Shown: positions 54,150 through 62,542, counted from the first letter of the stretch. The stretch: 64,000 bases of DNA from Cellulosimicrobium sp. CUA-896 (GCF_001942335.1 NZ_MKKH01000004.1:30454-94453), one strand, 5' to 3'. Translations and numbers: made by a program. The notes: generated by a model from the letters alone, not told the origin.

Positions 54150-55484
54150 ATGGCACCCACGACAGGGCTGGCGCTGGACAAGCGCGCGGCGGCACGACGC
54201 GCGCGTGACGCGCTCGCCGTGGTGGTGGCACTCTCGCTGCTCGCCGCGTGCGGGGCACCGCGGTCCACCCCGCCCGCCCTGCCCATCACGCGGGCGGACG
54301 TCGTGCACCGCGTCGTCCCGGTCAGTGACGCCAGGGCGGTCCCCGACGTCGTCACCGCGACGGACCGCCTCGGCGCCGCGATGCTCGCGTCCGCGCCGCG
54401 CGAGGGCAACGTCGTCGTGTCGCCCGCGAGCGCCGTCGTCGCGCTGTCGATGCTGGCGGAGGGCGCGCGCGAGGAGACCGCCGCGTCGCTCGACGAGGCA
54501 CTGGGCGCCGTCGGGCCGGAGCGCACCGCCGCGGTCGGCGCGCTGCTCGCCGCGCTGCAGGAGCACGATGGCAACCCGGCCGCCGTGCAGGCCGCCGAGC
54601 TGCCCGAGGAGCCGCTCGCGCACCTGGCGAACCAGGTGGTCGTCGACGACCAGGCTGCGATCCACGACACCTACCTCGAGGCGCTCGGCGCCGGGTACGG
54701 CGCAGGCGTGCTGCGCACCGACCTCGGCACCGACGCGGGCCTCGCGCCGTTGTCGGACTGGGCGAGGTACCACACGGGCGGGCTCGTCGAGAGGTCCGCG
54801 ATCGAGCCCGACCCGGACCTGCGGCTCGTCCTCCAGAACGCGACGCTGTTCGCGGCGCGCTGGGAGGAACCGTTCGAGGAGTCGGAGACGGGCCCGCAGC
54901 CGTTCGTCCTCGGGTCCGGGGAGGAGGTGCAGGCAGAGGCGCTGCGGCAGACGAACGACGCCCGCTACGCCGAGGTCGACGGGTGGCGCGCCGTCCGCCT
55001 GCCGTACGTCGAGGCGTTCCACGCCGACGTGCTGCTCCCGCCGCCCGGGACCGACCCGGCGTCGATCACGGCGGAGCAGCACGCGGCGCTGCGCGAGGCC
55101 CTGGATGCCGCGGCGCCCGTCCCGGTGGACCTGACGATGCCGACGCTCGACGTGCCGGCCGAGTCACCGACGGACCTCAGACCGGCGCTGACGGACCTGG
55201 GACTCGGCCGGCTTCTCGGCCTCCCCACCCTTCCGGACCTGAGCGGCATCAGCGACCAGGGCCTCGTCGTCTCGCAGGCGTGGCAGCAGTCCGTGCTGCA
55301 GGTCGACGCCGAGGGCACCGTGGCCGCCGCCGTCACGGAGATCGGCGTCACCGAGGAGGCTGCCGCGATCGACGTGCTCGAACCGGTCGTCCTGCGCGTC
55401 GACCGCCCGTACGTGTTCTCCGTCGCCCACTCCGACACCGGCTGGACGCTGTTCACGTCCGCGATCCGCGACCCGCGCCACTGA
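54150..55484 (+). CDS. Serpin-family lipoprotein (protease inhibitor)
   Basis: 444 residues. The lipobox LSLLAACGAP follows a basic N-terminus, so the protein should be anchored outside the cell. The serpin fold is recognisable from NVVVSPASAVVALSMLAEGA through LRLVLQNATLFAARWEEPF to RPYVFSVAHSDTGWTLFTS. The reactive-loop hinge is EGTVAAAVTE, rich in small residues as in inhibitory serpins. Counting along the loop puts the scissile bond at about Ala-Ala in VTEEAAAID, which would suit elastase-like proteases; that is inference. Bacterial serpins are uncommon. It is a single-gene unit with no protease neighbour. Confidence 0.9.
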   Translation: MAPTTGLALDKRAAARRARDALAVVVALSLLAACGAPRSTPPALPITRADVVHRVVPVSDARAVPDVVTATDRLGAAMLASAPREGNVVVSPASAVVALSMLAEGAREETAASLDEALGAVGPERTAAVGALLAALQEHDGNPAAVQAAELPEEPLAHLANQVVVDDQAAIHDTYLEALGAGYGAGVLRTDLGTDAGLAPLSDWARYHTGGLVERSAIEPDPDLRLVLQNATLFAARWEEPFEESETGPQPFVLGSGEEVQAEALRQTNDARYAEVDGWRAVRLPYVEAFHADVLLPPPGTDPASITAEQHAALREALDAAAPVPVDLTMPTLDVPAESPTDLRPALTDLGLGRLLGLPTLPDLSGISDQGLVVSQAWQQSVLQVDAEGTVAAAVTEIGVTEEAAAIDVLEPVVLRVDRPYVFSVAHSDTGWTLFTSAIRDPRH

Positions 55485-55499
55485 CCCCGGCGTCCGCGG

Positions 55500-56339
55500 C
55501 TACGGACGCGACCACACCCCGGCCGCCGCCGCGTCGGCGACGAACGCCTCCACCGACCGCGCCGGCCGGCCCGTCAGGCGCGGCACGTCGTCCGTGACGA
55601 CGGCGAAGTGCCCGGCGCGCACCCGCTCGTAGGTGAGGGCGGTCAGGTCGCGCTCGAACCCGGTCAGCCCGTCCAGGGCCTCATCCGCCCCGAGCTCGGT
55701 GTAGACGACCGGTCGGCCGAGCGCCGCGGACAGGAGCTCCGCCGTCCGGCTGTGGAGCACCGCCTGCGGGCCGGACAGCTCGTACGTCCGGCCGGCGTGC
55801 TCCCGGTCGAGCAGGGCGAGCTCGGCGACCTCGGCGATGTCGCGCACGTCGGTCCACGCGACGGGTGCCTGTGCGTGCGGGAAGGCGAGCTCCCCCTCGG
55901 CGATCTGGTCGCGCAGGAACCTCGGATCGGTCATGACCTGCATGAACCAGCCCGGCCGGAGGAGGGTCCAGGACCGGCCGCTCGCCCGCACGGCCTGCTC
56001 GACGCGGGCCGACCAGCCCTGCGGCCCGGACTGCTCGGGATCGCGCTCGGAGAGCAGGACGACGTGGGTGGACGGTGACGCCGTCGCGAGGAACTCGGCG
56101 ACGAGCTCGGGGGCGTCGGCGCGGAGCGGCACGACGACGAAGACGGCGTCGACGTCCGTGGTGGCGGGGGCCCACCCGTCCGGGCGGTCCCAGGAGAGCT
56201 CGACGGGGACGACGCCGTCGCGCGTGACGCGCGCCGGATCGGTGCTCCCGCCGAGGAGCTCGACGTCGTCCCGCGGGGCCAGCCGGTCGGCGAGCGCCGA
56301 GCCGGTCTTCCCGCGGACGGAGGTGATGAGGATGCGCAT
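55500..56339 (-). CDS. NmrA-like NAD(P)-binding protein (atypical SDR)
   Basis: 279 residues. The Rossmann start MRILITSVRGKTGSALADRL has a G-x3-G-x2-type nucleotide motif in degenerate form, followed by NmrA-like features (WTLLRPGWFMQVMTDP, VAWTDVRDIAEVAELALLD, GRTYELSGPQAVLHSRTAE). Such proteins sense or use NAD(P)H and often accompany small stress loci. The start at 56339 gives the full first strand. It is followed upstream in the same direction by the RidA gene, about 50 bases apart. Confidence 0.9.
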   Translation of the reverse strand: MRILITSVRGKTGSALADRLAPRDDVELLGGSTDPARVTRDGVVPVELSWDRPDGWAPATTDVDAVFVVVPLRADAPELVAEFLATASPSTHVVLLSERDPEQSGPQGWSARVEQAVRASGRSWTLLRPGWFMQVMTDPRFLRDQIAEGELAFPHAQAPVAWTDVRDIAEVAELALLDREHAGRTYELSGPQAVLHSRTAELLSAALGRPVVYTELGADEALDGLTGFERDLTALTYERVRAGHFAVVTDDVPRLTGRPARSVEAFVADAAAAGVWSRP

Positions 56340-56389
56340 CGTGCCGGTCCTTCCGTTCGGATGTCGGTGCTCGGGCGCGCTCCGGCGGG

Positions 56390-56818
56390 TCAGGACCCGG
56401 CGCCCTCCGGTACGACCGCGGTGACGCGGATCTCGACCCGCATGCCGACGGCGGCGAGAGCGGCGACACCGACGGCGGTCCACACCGGGGCGCGCTCGCC
56501 CATCCGCTGCCGGAGCTGGTCGACCATCGCGGTGGTGTGCTCGTCGCCGACCTCGTCGGGCCGGGTGGGGACGTGGAAGCTGTCGACGGCGACGACGTCG
56601 CGCCAGGTGACCCCTGCCTCGGCGAGGGTCCGCTCGACGTTGTCGAAGGCGCGCACGGTCTCCTCCGTCAGGTCCTCGGGGAAGCGGAGCTCGTCGTCCC
56701 ACCCGCCCTGCCCGGAGATGTGCACGACGTCGCCGACGCGGACGGCCTGGTGGTAGTGCCGCTGCTCCCGGAACGACTCGCCGTAGCCGGGGGTGACGAA
56801 GAACTGGGGCGCGGTCAT
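56390..56818 (-). CDS. RidA-family protein
   Basis: 142 residues of the RidA/YjgF family, which hydrolyses reactive enamine or imine intermediates. The conserved Arg in the C-terminal strand is present (GMRVEIRVTAVVPEG) along with VHISGQGGWD and AGVTWRDVVAVDSFHV. The start is ATG 56818 with GAGGAG upstream. It is divergent from a MarR regulator; two TTCA-N4-TGAA boxes occupy the 94-base gap, so MarR probably controls this gene and the NmrA-like gene after it. Confidence 0.92.
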   Translation of the reverse strand: MTAPQFFVTPGYGESFREQRHYHQAVRVGDVVHISGQGGWDDELRFPEDLTEETVRAFDNVERTLAEAGVTWRDVVAVDSFHVPTRPDEVGDEHTTAMVDQLRQRMGERAPVWTAVGVAALAAVGMRVEIRVTAVVPEGAGS

Positions 56819-56839
56819 GGGGACTCCTCGCGTTGTCAC

Positions 56840-56884
56840 TTCACCGATGAATTGAACGTAGCACTCCTTGACTTCATCTGTGAA
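56840..56884. promoter_or_regulatory. Pair of TTCA-N4-TGAA boxes (MarR operator)
   Basis: TTCACCGATGAA (56840-56851) and TTCATCTGTGAA (56873-56884) are 12-base palindromic boxes starting 33 bases apart, about three helical turns. They lie between the divergent RidA and MarR genes in the most AT-rich part of the area. Confidence 0.78.
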
Positions 56885-56912
56885 GCGTCCTGGCGCTGCT
56901 AGAGTCGAATTC

Positions 56913-57422
56913 ATGCCGGAATCGACCCAGGACGTGGAGGTCGGCGCCGTCTCCGGGGACGAGCCGCGCTGGCTCTCGCCGAGCGAGAAGGAGGCGTGGA
57001 CGGGGGCGGTCTCGCTGATGCTCCTGCTGCCGAGTCGCCTGGACTCGGCCGTCCAGCGCGCGGCCGGCGTGACGCTCTTCGAGTACCTCACGCTGAGCCA
57101 CATGTCGGAGGCGCCCGACCGTCGTCTGGTGATGAGCGAGCTGGCGTACCTGACCAACGGCTCGCTGTCGCGCCTGTCCAACGTCATGAAGAAGTTCGAG
57201 GCCCGCGGCTGGGCCTACCGCGAGCCCGACCCGACCGACGGTCGGCGGACGATCGCGGTCCTCACGGACGACGGCTGGGCCAAGGTGGTCGAGGCGGCGC
57301 CCGCGCACGTGCGGTCCGTGCGCGAGCACGTGCTCGACCCGCTGACGGCCACCGACCAGCGGGCGCTCGCCCGGATCGCGGCCAAGCTGCGGACCCGGCC
57401 CGAGGACTTCGCGGCCTCGTGA
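56913..57422 (+). CDS. MarR-family regulator
   Basis: 169 residues. A winged helix (VTLFEYLTLSHMSE, then LAYLTNGSLSRLSNVMKKFE) with the basic wing EPDPTDGRRTIAVLTDDGW and N- and C-terminal dimerisation helices. It is divergent from ridA and likely binds the two TTCA-N4-TGAA boxes in between. The ATG at 56913 overlaps no other gene. A strong hairpin follows at 57452-57505. Confidence 0.93.
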   Translation: MPESTQDVEVGAVSGDEPRWLSPSEKEAWTGAVSLMLLLPSRLDSAVQRAAGVTLFEYLTLSHMSEAPDRRLVMSELAYLTNGSLSRLSNVMKKFEARGWAYREPDPTDGRRTIAVLTDDGWAKVVEAAPAHVRSVREHVLDPLTATDQRALARIAAKLRTRPEDFAAS

Positions 57423-57451
57423 GGTGCGGCGCCCGGCACGGCGCAGCCGCC

Positions 57452-57505
57452 GAACCCGGGGTCGTGCGGCACGAGCGGCCCTGCCTGCCGCACGACCCGG
57501 GGTTC
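57452..57505. terminator. Long hairpin between convergent marR and ohr
   Basis: Arms of 20 bases (57452-57471 and 57486-57505) with one mismatch and a 14-base loop; the arm core is GTCGTGCGGCA. Position between two convergent stops indicates a bidirectional terminator. Confidence 0.82.
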
Positions 57506-57515
57506 CGCCCTCTGG

Positions 57516-57545
57516 TCAGCCCTCGACGACTCAGCCCTCGACGAC
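57516..57545. repeat. 15-base tandem duplication at the ohr stop codon
   Basis: TCAGCCCTCGACGAC occurs twice in tandem (57516-57530, 57531-57545). The second copy encodes the last codons and stop of ohr (VVEG and TGA on the minus strand); the first is a downstream duplicate. Confidence 0.9.
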
Positions 57546-57953
57546 GGTGACCGTGACGTCGATGTTGCCGCGCGTCGCGTGGAGTAGGGGCAGACCTGGT
57601 GCGCCGCGTCGGCGAGCTGCTGGGCGACGTCGTGCGGGACGTCCGGCAGCACGACCTCGAGGTGGACGGCGAGGCGGAAGCCGGACTCCCCGTCGGAGCC
57701 GATGTGGACCTGGGAGCCGACCGACGAGTCGTGGAGGGCGACCTTCTGCGACCGGGCCACCGCCTGCACGGCCGAGTGGAAGCACGCGGCGAACCCGGCG
57801 GCGAACAGCAGCTCCGGGTTGGCGGCGCCGCCGGCGCCGCCCATCTCGCGCGGGACGGCGAGGTCGAGGTCGAGCACCCCGTCGCTCGTGCGGACGTTGC
57901 CGTTGCGGGCACCTCCGGTCGAGAGGGCCTCGGCGGTGTAGGGCGGGGTCATG
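57531..57953 (-). CDS. ohr: Organic hydroperoxide resistance protein
   Basis: About 141 residues of the OsmC/Ohr family, a lipoyl-dependent peroxidase for organic hydroperoxides. Both redox cysteines are present (FAACFHSAVQAVA and QVCPYS). The start is ATG 57953 (MTPPYTAEALSTGGARNG). The frame breaks near 57583, one C lost (expected CPYSHATRGNIDVTVTV). It lies 130 bases downstream of ohrR in the same direction, the usual ohr/ohrR neighbourhood. Confidence 0.92.
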   Translation of the reverse strand, partial: HDPALHRRGPLDRRCPQRQRPHERRGARPRPRRPARDGRRRRRRQPGAAVRRRVRRVLPLGRAGGGPVAEGRPPRLVGRLPGPHRLRRGVRLPPRRPPRGRAAGRPARRRPAARRRGAPGLPLLHATRGNIDVTVTVVEG

Positions 57954-58083
57954 CGGTTCCTTTCGTCGGTCGGGGCCGTGCCCCGGGGGCACCGCACGAG
58001 GATCCGTGCGGCGGAGCGGTGGAGCGATGGCTCGGTGGCGCGACCGCGGGACGGCCGGTCACCGGTGGAGGAGGACGACGAGG

Positions 58084-58548
58084 TCAGCCGGCGTGGCGGA
58101 CGGACGCCGTCACGGCGCGCATGCCGTCGGTCAGACCGTGGACGGCGTCGCGCAGCCGTCGGGCCTCGTCGACGTCCAGGCCCATGCCCTCGTACACGCG
58201 GCGGGGGACGTCGCCGAGCTCGTCGCGCAGCGCGACGCCGCGCTCGGTGAGGCGCACCACGACGACCCGCTCGTCGGCGTCCTCGCGGACGCGCACGAGG
58301 AGGCCGGCCTGCTCCATGCGGCGCAGGAGCGGCGAGAGCGTGCCCGAGTCGAGGCCGAGGCACCGGCCGAGCTCGGAGACGGTGCGGCGGTCCTGCGTCC
58401 ACAGGTCGACCAGCACGAGGTACTGCGGGTACGTCAGGTCCCACGGCGCGAGCAGCGCCCGGTAGGCCTGCGTCGTGGCCCGCGCCGCGGCGTAGAGGGA
58501 GAAGCAGACCATCTCGTCGACCACGGTCGGCGGGCTCTCGGTGCTCAC
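58084..58548 (-). CDS. ohrR: OhrR, MarR-family organic peroxide sensor
   Basis: 154 residues. The sensing Cys is C15 (DEMVCFSLYAAARATT) when the start is GTG 58548, the same position as in well-studied OhrR proteins. The winged helix (VSELGRCLGLDSGTLSPLLR, then VREDADERVVVVRL) is typical. GAGGA lies seven bases before this GTG. A perfect GTGCACAA/TTGTGCAC dyad lies just upstream at 58561-58581. It represses ohr and itself until oxidised by peroxide. Confidence 0.92.
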   Translation of the reverse strand: MSTESPPTVVDEMVCFSLYAAARATTQAYRALLAPWDLTYPQYLVLVDLWTQDRRTVSELGRCLGLDSGTLSPLLRRMEQAGLLVRVREDADERVVVVRLTERGVALRDELGDVPRRVYEGMGLDVDEARRLRDAVHGLTDGMRAVTASVRHAG

Positions 58549-58560
58549 GCTCACATCCTC

Positions 58561-58581
58561 GTGCACAACTGGATTGTGCAC
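58561..58581. promoter_or_regulatory. OhrR operator dyad
   Basis: Perfect arms GTGCACAA (58561-58568) and TTGTGCAC (58574-58581) with a 5-base centre lie 13 bases upstream of the ohrR start and 55 bases before the divergent kinase gene. Confidence 0.72.
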
Positions 58582-58636
58582 AACCGACATTGCCCCGGCA
58601 CTGGCGCACGACGCCGGCCGCGGGAAGACTGGAACC

Positions 58637-59323
58637 GTGCCCGCCGATCGTCCGCCCTCGACCACACGGGAGCGCGCGCTGCCGCCCGACGTCGCCGACC
58701 TCCGGACCCTCGTGGCGCGGGTGCGGTCGCTCCGGGAGCGAGCAGGCGGCCGACGGGTCGTGGTCGGGATCACCGGCAGCCCCGGTGCGGGCAAGACGAC
58801 GCTCGCCGTCCGGCTCGCCGACGCCCTCGGCCCCGAGGCGGTCCATCTGCCGATGGACGGGTTCCACCTCGCGAACGCGACGCTCGACCGGCTCGGCCGG
58901 CACGACCGCAAGGGCGCGCTCGACACGTTCGACGGCTGGGGCTTCGTCGCGCTGCTGCGCCGCGTGCGCGAGGAGACGGACCACCCCGTGTACGCGCCGT
59001 CGTTCCACCGCGCCGTCGACGAGCCGGTGGCCGGCGAGATCGCGGTCGCGCCCGAGCACGGGGTCGTCGTCGTCGAGGGGAACTACCTCCTCGTGCCCGA
59101 CGAGCCCTGGGGCCGCGTGCGCGACCTGCTCGACGAGGCCTGGTTCTGCGACGCCGACGGCGACGAGCGCGAGCGCCGCCTCGTCGACCGGCACACGCGC
59201 CACGGGCGCACGCTCGAGGCCGCGACCGCGTGGGCGACCGAGGTCGACGGCCGCAACGCCCGCGTCATCGAGGGGACACGCGCCCGCGCCGACCTCGTCG
59301 TCTCCGGCGCGATCCCGGCCTGA
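58637..59323 (+). CDS. P-loop nucleoside/uridine kinase-like protein
   Basis: 228 residues, GTG start. Walker A is GSPGAGKTT, followed by HLPMDGFHLAN and the lid region (LVDRHTRHGRTLEAATAWA), as in the uridine kinase/pantothenate kinase-like family of unknown substrate often annotated as nucleoside kinase. Cytoplasmic, no other domain. It is divergent from ohrR and shares the gap containing the OhrR dyad, so it may be affected by OhrR; its role is not known. Confidence 0.88.
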   Translation: MPADRPPSTTRERALPPDVADLRTLVARVRSLRERAGGRRVVVGITGSPGAGKTTLAVRLADALGPEAVHLPMDGFHLANATLDRLGRHDRKGALDTFDGWGFVALLRRVREETDHPVYAPSFHRAVDEPVAGEIAVAPEHGVVVVEGNYLLVPDEPWGRVRDLLDEAWFCDADGDERERRLVDRHTRHGRTLEAATAWATEVDGRNARVIEGTRARADLVVSGAIPA

Positions 59324-59367
59324 GGAAGCCGGCGGCGCCCCGCCCACCCCAGGGCATCGCCGGTCGC

Positions 59368-59955
59368 TCAGCCCAGAGGCGGCCGACCGTCGTCGAGCAC
59401 CCAGCGCATCGCCGCGTGCTCGGTCGTGCGCCCGTACGCGAACACGACCACGGGCCGGACCGCGAAGACGCGGGCCTCTCCCCCGTCGGCGTGGTGGAAC
59501 GAGCCGTCGCGCACGGTGAACGCCCAGTCGTCGCCGTACTTGCACCGCCACCGCTCGGCGAGGCGCAGCAGCGCGGCCTCGTCGACGACGCGCACGGCCT
59601 CGCCCTCGACCACGACGTCGAGCGCGTCGACGTACGCGTTCGTCCCCGTGGTCAGCACGACGCGCGGGTTCTGCGCGAGGTTGCGCGCCTTGCGCTCCCG
59701 CGGTCCGGTCGTCACGTGCAGGCACCCGTCCGCGGCGACCGTCATGAGCGGGGTGACGTGGGGGCGCCCGTCGGGGCGGACGGTCGAGATCCACGAGATC
59801 TCGGCGCGCTCCAGGACGCGGCGAACGTCGTCCCACGGCACCGGCCGCGCCCCCGGCGAGCTGTACCCCGGGACCAGGGTCCCGGCGGGTCCGTCGTGCT
59901 CGTCGCGGAGAGCGGCCGGTGCGGTCGTCGGGGCGTCGGCCCGGTCGGCGGTCAT
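59368..59955 (-). CDS. Pyridoxamine 5'-phosphate oxidase-like (PPOX) flavin/F420 protein
   Basis: 195 residues with a split-barrel fold: RVLERAEISWISTVRPDGRP, HVTPLMTVAADGCLHVTTGP and ERKARNLAQNPRVVLTTG are typical of PPOX-class enzymes of actinobacteria, many of which use F420 or FMN. The C-terminal segment (RWRCKYGDDWAFTVRDGSF) matches the general-stress type. The start is ATG 59955. The cofactor and substrate cannot be decided from the sequence alone. Confidence 0.88.
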   Translation of the reverse strand: MTADRADAPTTAPAALRDEHDGPAGTLVPGYSSPGARPVPWDDVRRVLERAEISWISTVRPDGRPHVTPLMTVAADGCLHVTTGPRERKARNLAQNPRVVLTTGTNAYVDALDVVVEGEAVRVVDEAALLRLAERWRCKYGDDWAFTVRDGSFHHADGGEARVFAVRPVVVFAYGRTTEHAAMRWVLDDGRPPLG

Positions 59956-60055
59956 GTCGCGTCCTCTCGTGGTCCTCGTCCGGCCGGTCGCCCGGCCGGT
60001 CGTCCCGTGCAGCGACCGGCGCGCGAGCGCGAACTCATCGGCCTACGGTCGGGCC

Positions 60056-60259
60056 ATGGGCATCTCTCGTGGGGACCACGTCTCGTGGAACACGTCGCAG
60101 GGCCGCACGACCGGCCGCGCCGTCGAGAAGCGCACGGAGCGCTTCCAGCACGACGGCCAGGCGTTCGTGCCGACCGACGACGACCCGTACTGGATCGTCG
60201 AGTCCGACAAGAGCGGGGCGCGCGCCGCGCACAAGGAGTCCTCGCTGACGAAGGCCTGA
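60056..60259 (+). CDS. DUF2945 (HVA1-like) small protein
   Basis: 67 residues with the DUF2945 pattern: an early GDHVSWNTSQGRTTGRAVEK, then DDPYWIVESDKSGARAAHKE. It is a small Tudor-like barrel found in bacteria and fungi; the function is unknown. The ATG is at 60056. The CrtI-like gene begins four bases after its stop, so the two are probably co-transcribed. Confidence 0.9.
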   Translation: MGISRGDHVSWNTSQGRTTGRAVEKRTERFQHDGQAFVPTDDDPYWIVESDKSGARAAHKESSLTKA

Positions 60260-60263
60260 GCCG

Positions 60264-61888
60264 GTGCGCACCGTCGACGCCGTCGTGATCGGCGCCGGCC
60301 CGAACGGGCTCGTGGCCGCCAACGCGCTTGTCGACGCCGGGTGGGACGTGCTCGTCCTCGAGGAGCAGGACACCCCCGGCGGCGCGGTCCGCACGGCCGA
60401 GGTCGCCGCGCCCGGCTACCGCACCGACCTGTTCAGCGCGTTCTACCCCCTCGCCGCGGCGTCCCCCGTCGTCCGGGGCCTGCACCTCGAGCAGCACGGG
60501 CTGGAGTGGACCCACGCGCCGTCCGTCGTCGCCCACGCGCTCGACGACGGCCGGACCGCCGTCCTGCACCGCGACGCCGCGGACACCGCGGCCGGGCTGG
60601 AGGAGTTCGGCGCCGGCGACGGCGACGCGTGGCTGCGCCTCGTCGAGGACTGGGACCGCATCCGCGACCCGTTCCTCGACGCCCTGTTCAGCCCCCTGCC
60701 CCCGCTCGTCCCGGCCGTCCGGCTGCTGCGCCGCCTCGGCGTCGGCGGGTCGCTCGACCTCGCCCGGCTCGCGACGCTGCCGGTCCGCCGGTTCTCGGAC
60801 GAGACGTTCCGCGGCGAGGGCGGCCCGCTGCTGCTCACCGGCAACGCCATGCACGCGGACGTCCCGCCCGACGCGGGCGCAGCGGCATCTTCGGCTGGCT
60901 GCTCGTCATGCTCGGGCAGGACGTCGGGTTCCCCGTCCCCGTGGGCGGTGCCGGGGCGCTCGCCGACGCGCTCGTCGCCCGCATCCGCGCGGGCGGCGGG
61001 GAGGTCGTCACCGGGACGCGGGTCGACCACGTGCACCTCGCCGGCCGCCGGGCCGTCGGCGTGCGCACCGCCGCCGGCGAGCACGTGCGGGCACGACGCG
61101 CGGTCCTCGCCGACGTCGTCGCCCCCGCCCTCTACCGCGACCTGGTCGGCGTCGACCGCCTGCCGGCGAGGCTCGTGCGCGACCTCGACCGCTTCCAGTG
61201 GGACCACCCGACGTTCAAGCTCAACTGGGCGCTCGACCGCCCGCTGCCGTGGACGGCCCCGGGCGCGCACGGCGCCGGGACCGTGCACCTCGGCGTCGAC
61301 CGTGCCGGGTTCGTCGACGTCGCCGCCGACCTGTCCAAGGGCGCGCTCCCCCGCCGGCCGTTCCTCGTGCTCGGCCAGATGACGACCGCCGACCCCACGC
61401 GCTCCCCCGCCGGCACGGAGTCCGCGTGGGCGTACACGCACGTGCCCCACGGCCTCGAGTGGGACGCCGGCACCGTCGCCACGCAGGTCGACCTCGTCGA
61501 GGACGCTCTCGCGCGCGTCGCGCCCGGGTTCCGGGACGCCGTCGTCGGCCGCTACGTCCAGAGCCCGGCGGATCTCCAGGCCGCCGACGCGAACCTCCAG
61601 GGCGGCGTCGTCAACGGCGGCACGTCCGCCATCCACCAGGAGCTCTTCTTCCGCCCCACGCCCGCGTTCGGCCGCCCCGAGACGCCGTTCGACAACCTGT
61701 ACCTCGCGAGCGCGTCCGCCCACCCCGGCGGCGGCGCCCACGGGGCGTGCGGGTGGAACGCGGCCCGCGCGGCCCTCGCCGCGAGCGGCCCCACCGGCGC
61801 GGTGCGTCGCGCGCTGCCACCGCGACGGCGGTGGGACCGGCTGCTCGGCGGCGCCCCGCGCCCCGCGGCCCGGCGCCCCGCGCCCTGA
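60264..61888 (+). CDS. CrtI-like FAD-dependent oxidoreductase (phytoene desaturase-related)
   Basis: About 542 residues. The FAD-binding motif VVIGAGPNGLVAANALVDAG follows the GTG start, and the C-terminal motif (NLYLASASAHPGGGAHGACG) is typical of phytoene-desaturase-like amine-oxidase superfamily members. The frame breaks near 60882 (one G lost; expected DAGGSGIFGWLL). No carotenoid synthase gene is adjacent, so the substrate may be a lipid or other polyene. The 3' end carries a 15-base duplication that includes the stop codon. Confidence 0.87.
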
Positions 61889-61905
61889 CGTCCCGCGCCC
61901 TGACG
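61876..61905. repeat. 15-base tandem duplication spanning the CrtI-like stop codon
   Basis: CCCCGCGCCCTGACG (61876-61890) is followed directly by TCCCGCGCCCTGACG (61891-61905). The stop TGA of the oxidoreductase lies at 61886-61888 in the first copy, and the second copy repeats it. Confidence 0.85.
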
Positions 61906-61922
61906 AGGGCGGCCCGGCCCGC

Positions 61923-62387
61923 TCAGGGGCCGCGTCGCTCCGCGCGTCGCGCGTGGCCCTCCGCGGCGAGCGCCAGACGCCGCAGGGTCTCCCGGTTGCG
62001 CGGGGTGAGCAGCGCGCTGCGCACCGGCTTCGGCACGAACCTGCCGGGGCCGCGGCTGGCGTCCTCGTCGAGACGCACGGTGCACTCCGCACCCGACGCG
62101 GAGGGGGCCACGGTGACGCGGACCCGCGCCTCGCCGAAGGGCCAGCCCCGGGCCTGCATCTCGATGCCGCGGTCCGGGTCCCACGCGCGCACGACCGTCT
62201 CGTCGTCGAGGAGGAGCGGCCACGCCCCCACCGAGTGGTGGATGCGCGACCCCGGGGCGGGGAAGGACGTGTCCACCGCCCGGATGCGGGACGTGCCCAC
62301 CACCCAGGAGGCGTACGTCCAGCCGTCCGCGAGCACCTCGAGGACGTCGGTCGCGGGAGCGCGCACGACGCGCGAGAGGCTCACCAT
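61923..62387 (-). CDS. SRPBCC-family protein (polyketide cyclase/START-like)
   Basis: 154 residues of the START/SRPBCC ligand-binding fold: VVRAPATDVLEVLADGWTYA, then RIHHSVGAWPLLLDDETVVR and a long C-terminal helix (TPRNRETLRRLALAAEGHAR). It binds a hydrophobic ligand in a central cavity; the ligand is unknown. It is placed tail-to-tail with the CrtI-like gene and divergent from an SDR, a combination often seen together in actinobacteria. The ATG is at 62387. Confidence 0.87.
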   Translation of the reverse strand: MVSLSRVVRAPATDVLEVLADGWTYASWVVGTSRIRAVDTSFPAPGSRIHHSVGAWPLLLDDETVVRAWDPDRGIEMQARGWPFGEARVRVTVAPSASGAECTVRLDEDASRGPGRFVPKPVRSALLTPRNRETLRRLALAAEGHARRAERRGP

Positions 62388-62505
62388 GGCTCGACGGTAG
62401 CGACGACCGGCGCGCAGGCAACCGGCGGACGTCCTGCCGGGCGTGCACGCCGCTGCGCGGCTAGCGTCGGGCAGCGCCGCGCCGGCAGATCGCGTCGTCG
62501 GCACC

Positions 62506-62542
62506 GCACCGGTACAGCACCGGTACCGCACCGGTACCGCAC
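62506..62542. repeat. Three 11-base GGTACC-containing iterons in a divergent promoter
   Basis: GCACCGGTACA (62506-62516), GCACCGGTACC (62517-62527) and GCACCGGTACC (62528-62538), followed by GCAC. The 11-base period places each GGTACC on nearly the same face of the helix, about 30 bases before the SDR start. Confidence 0.75.
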
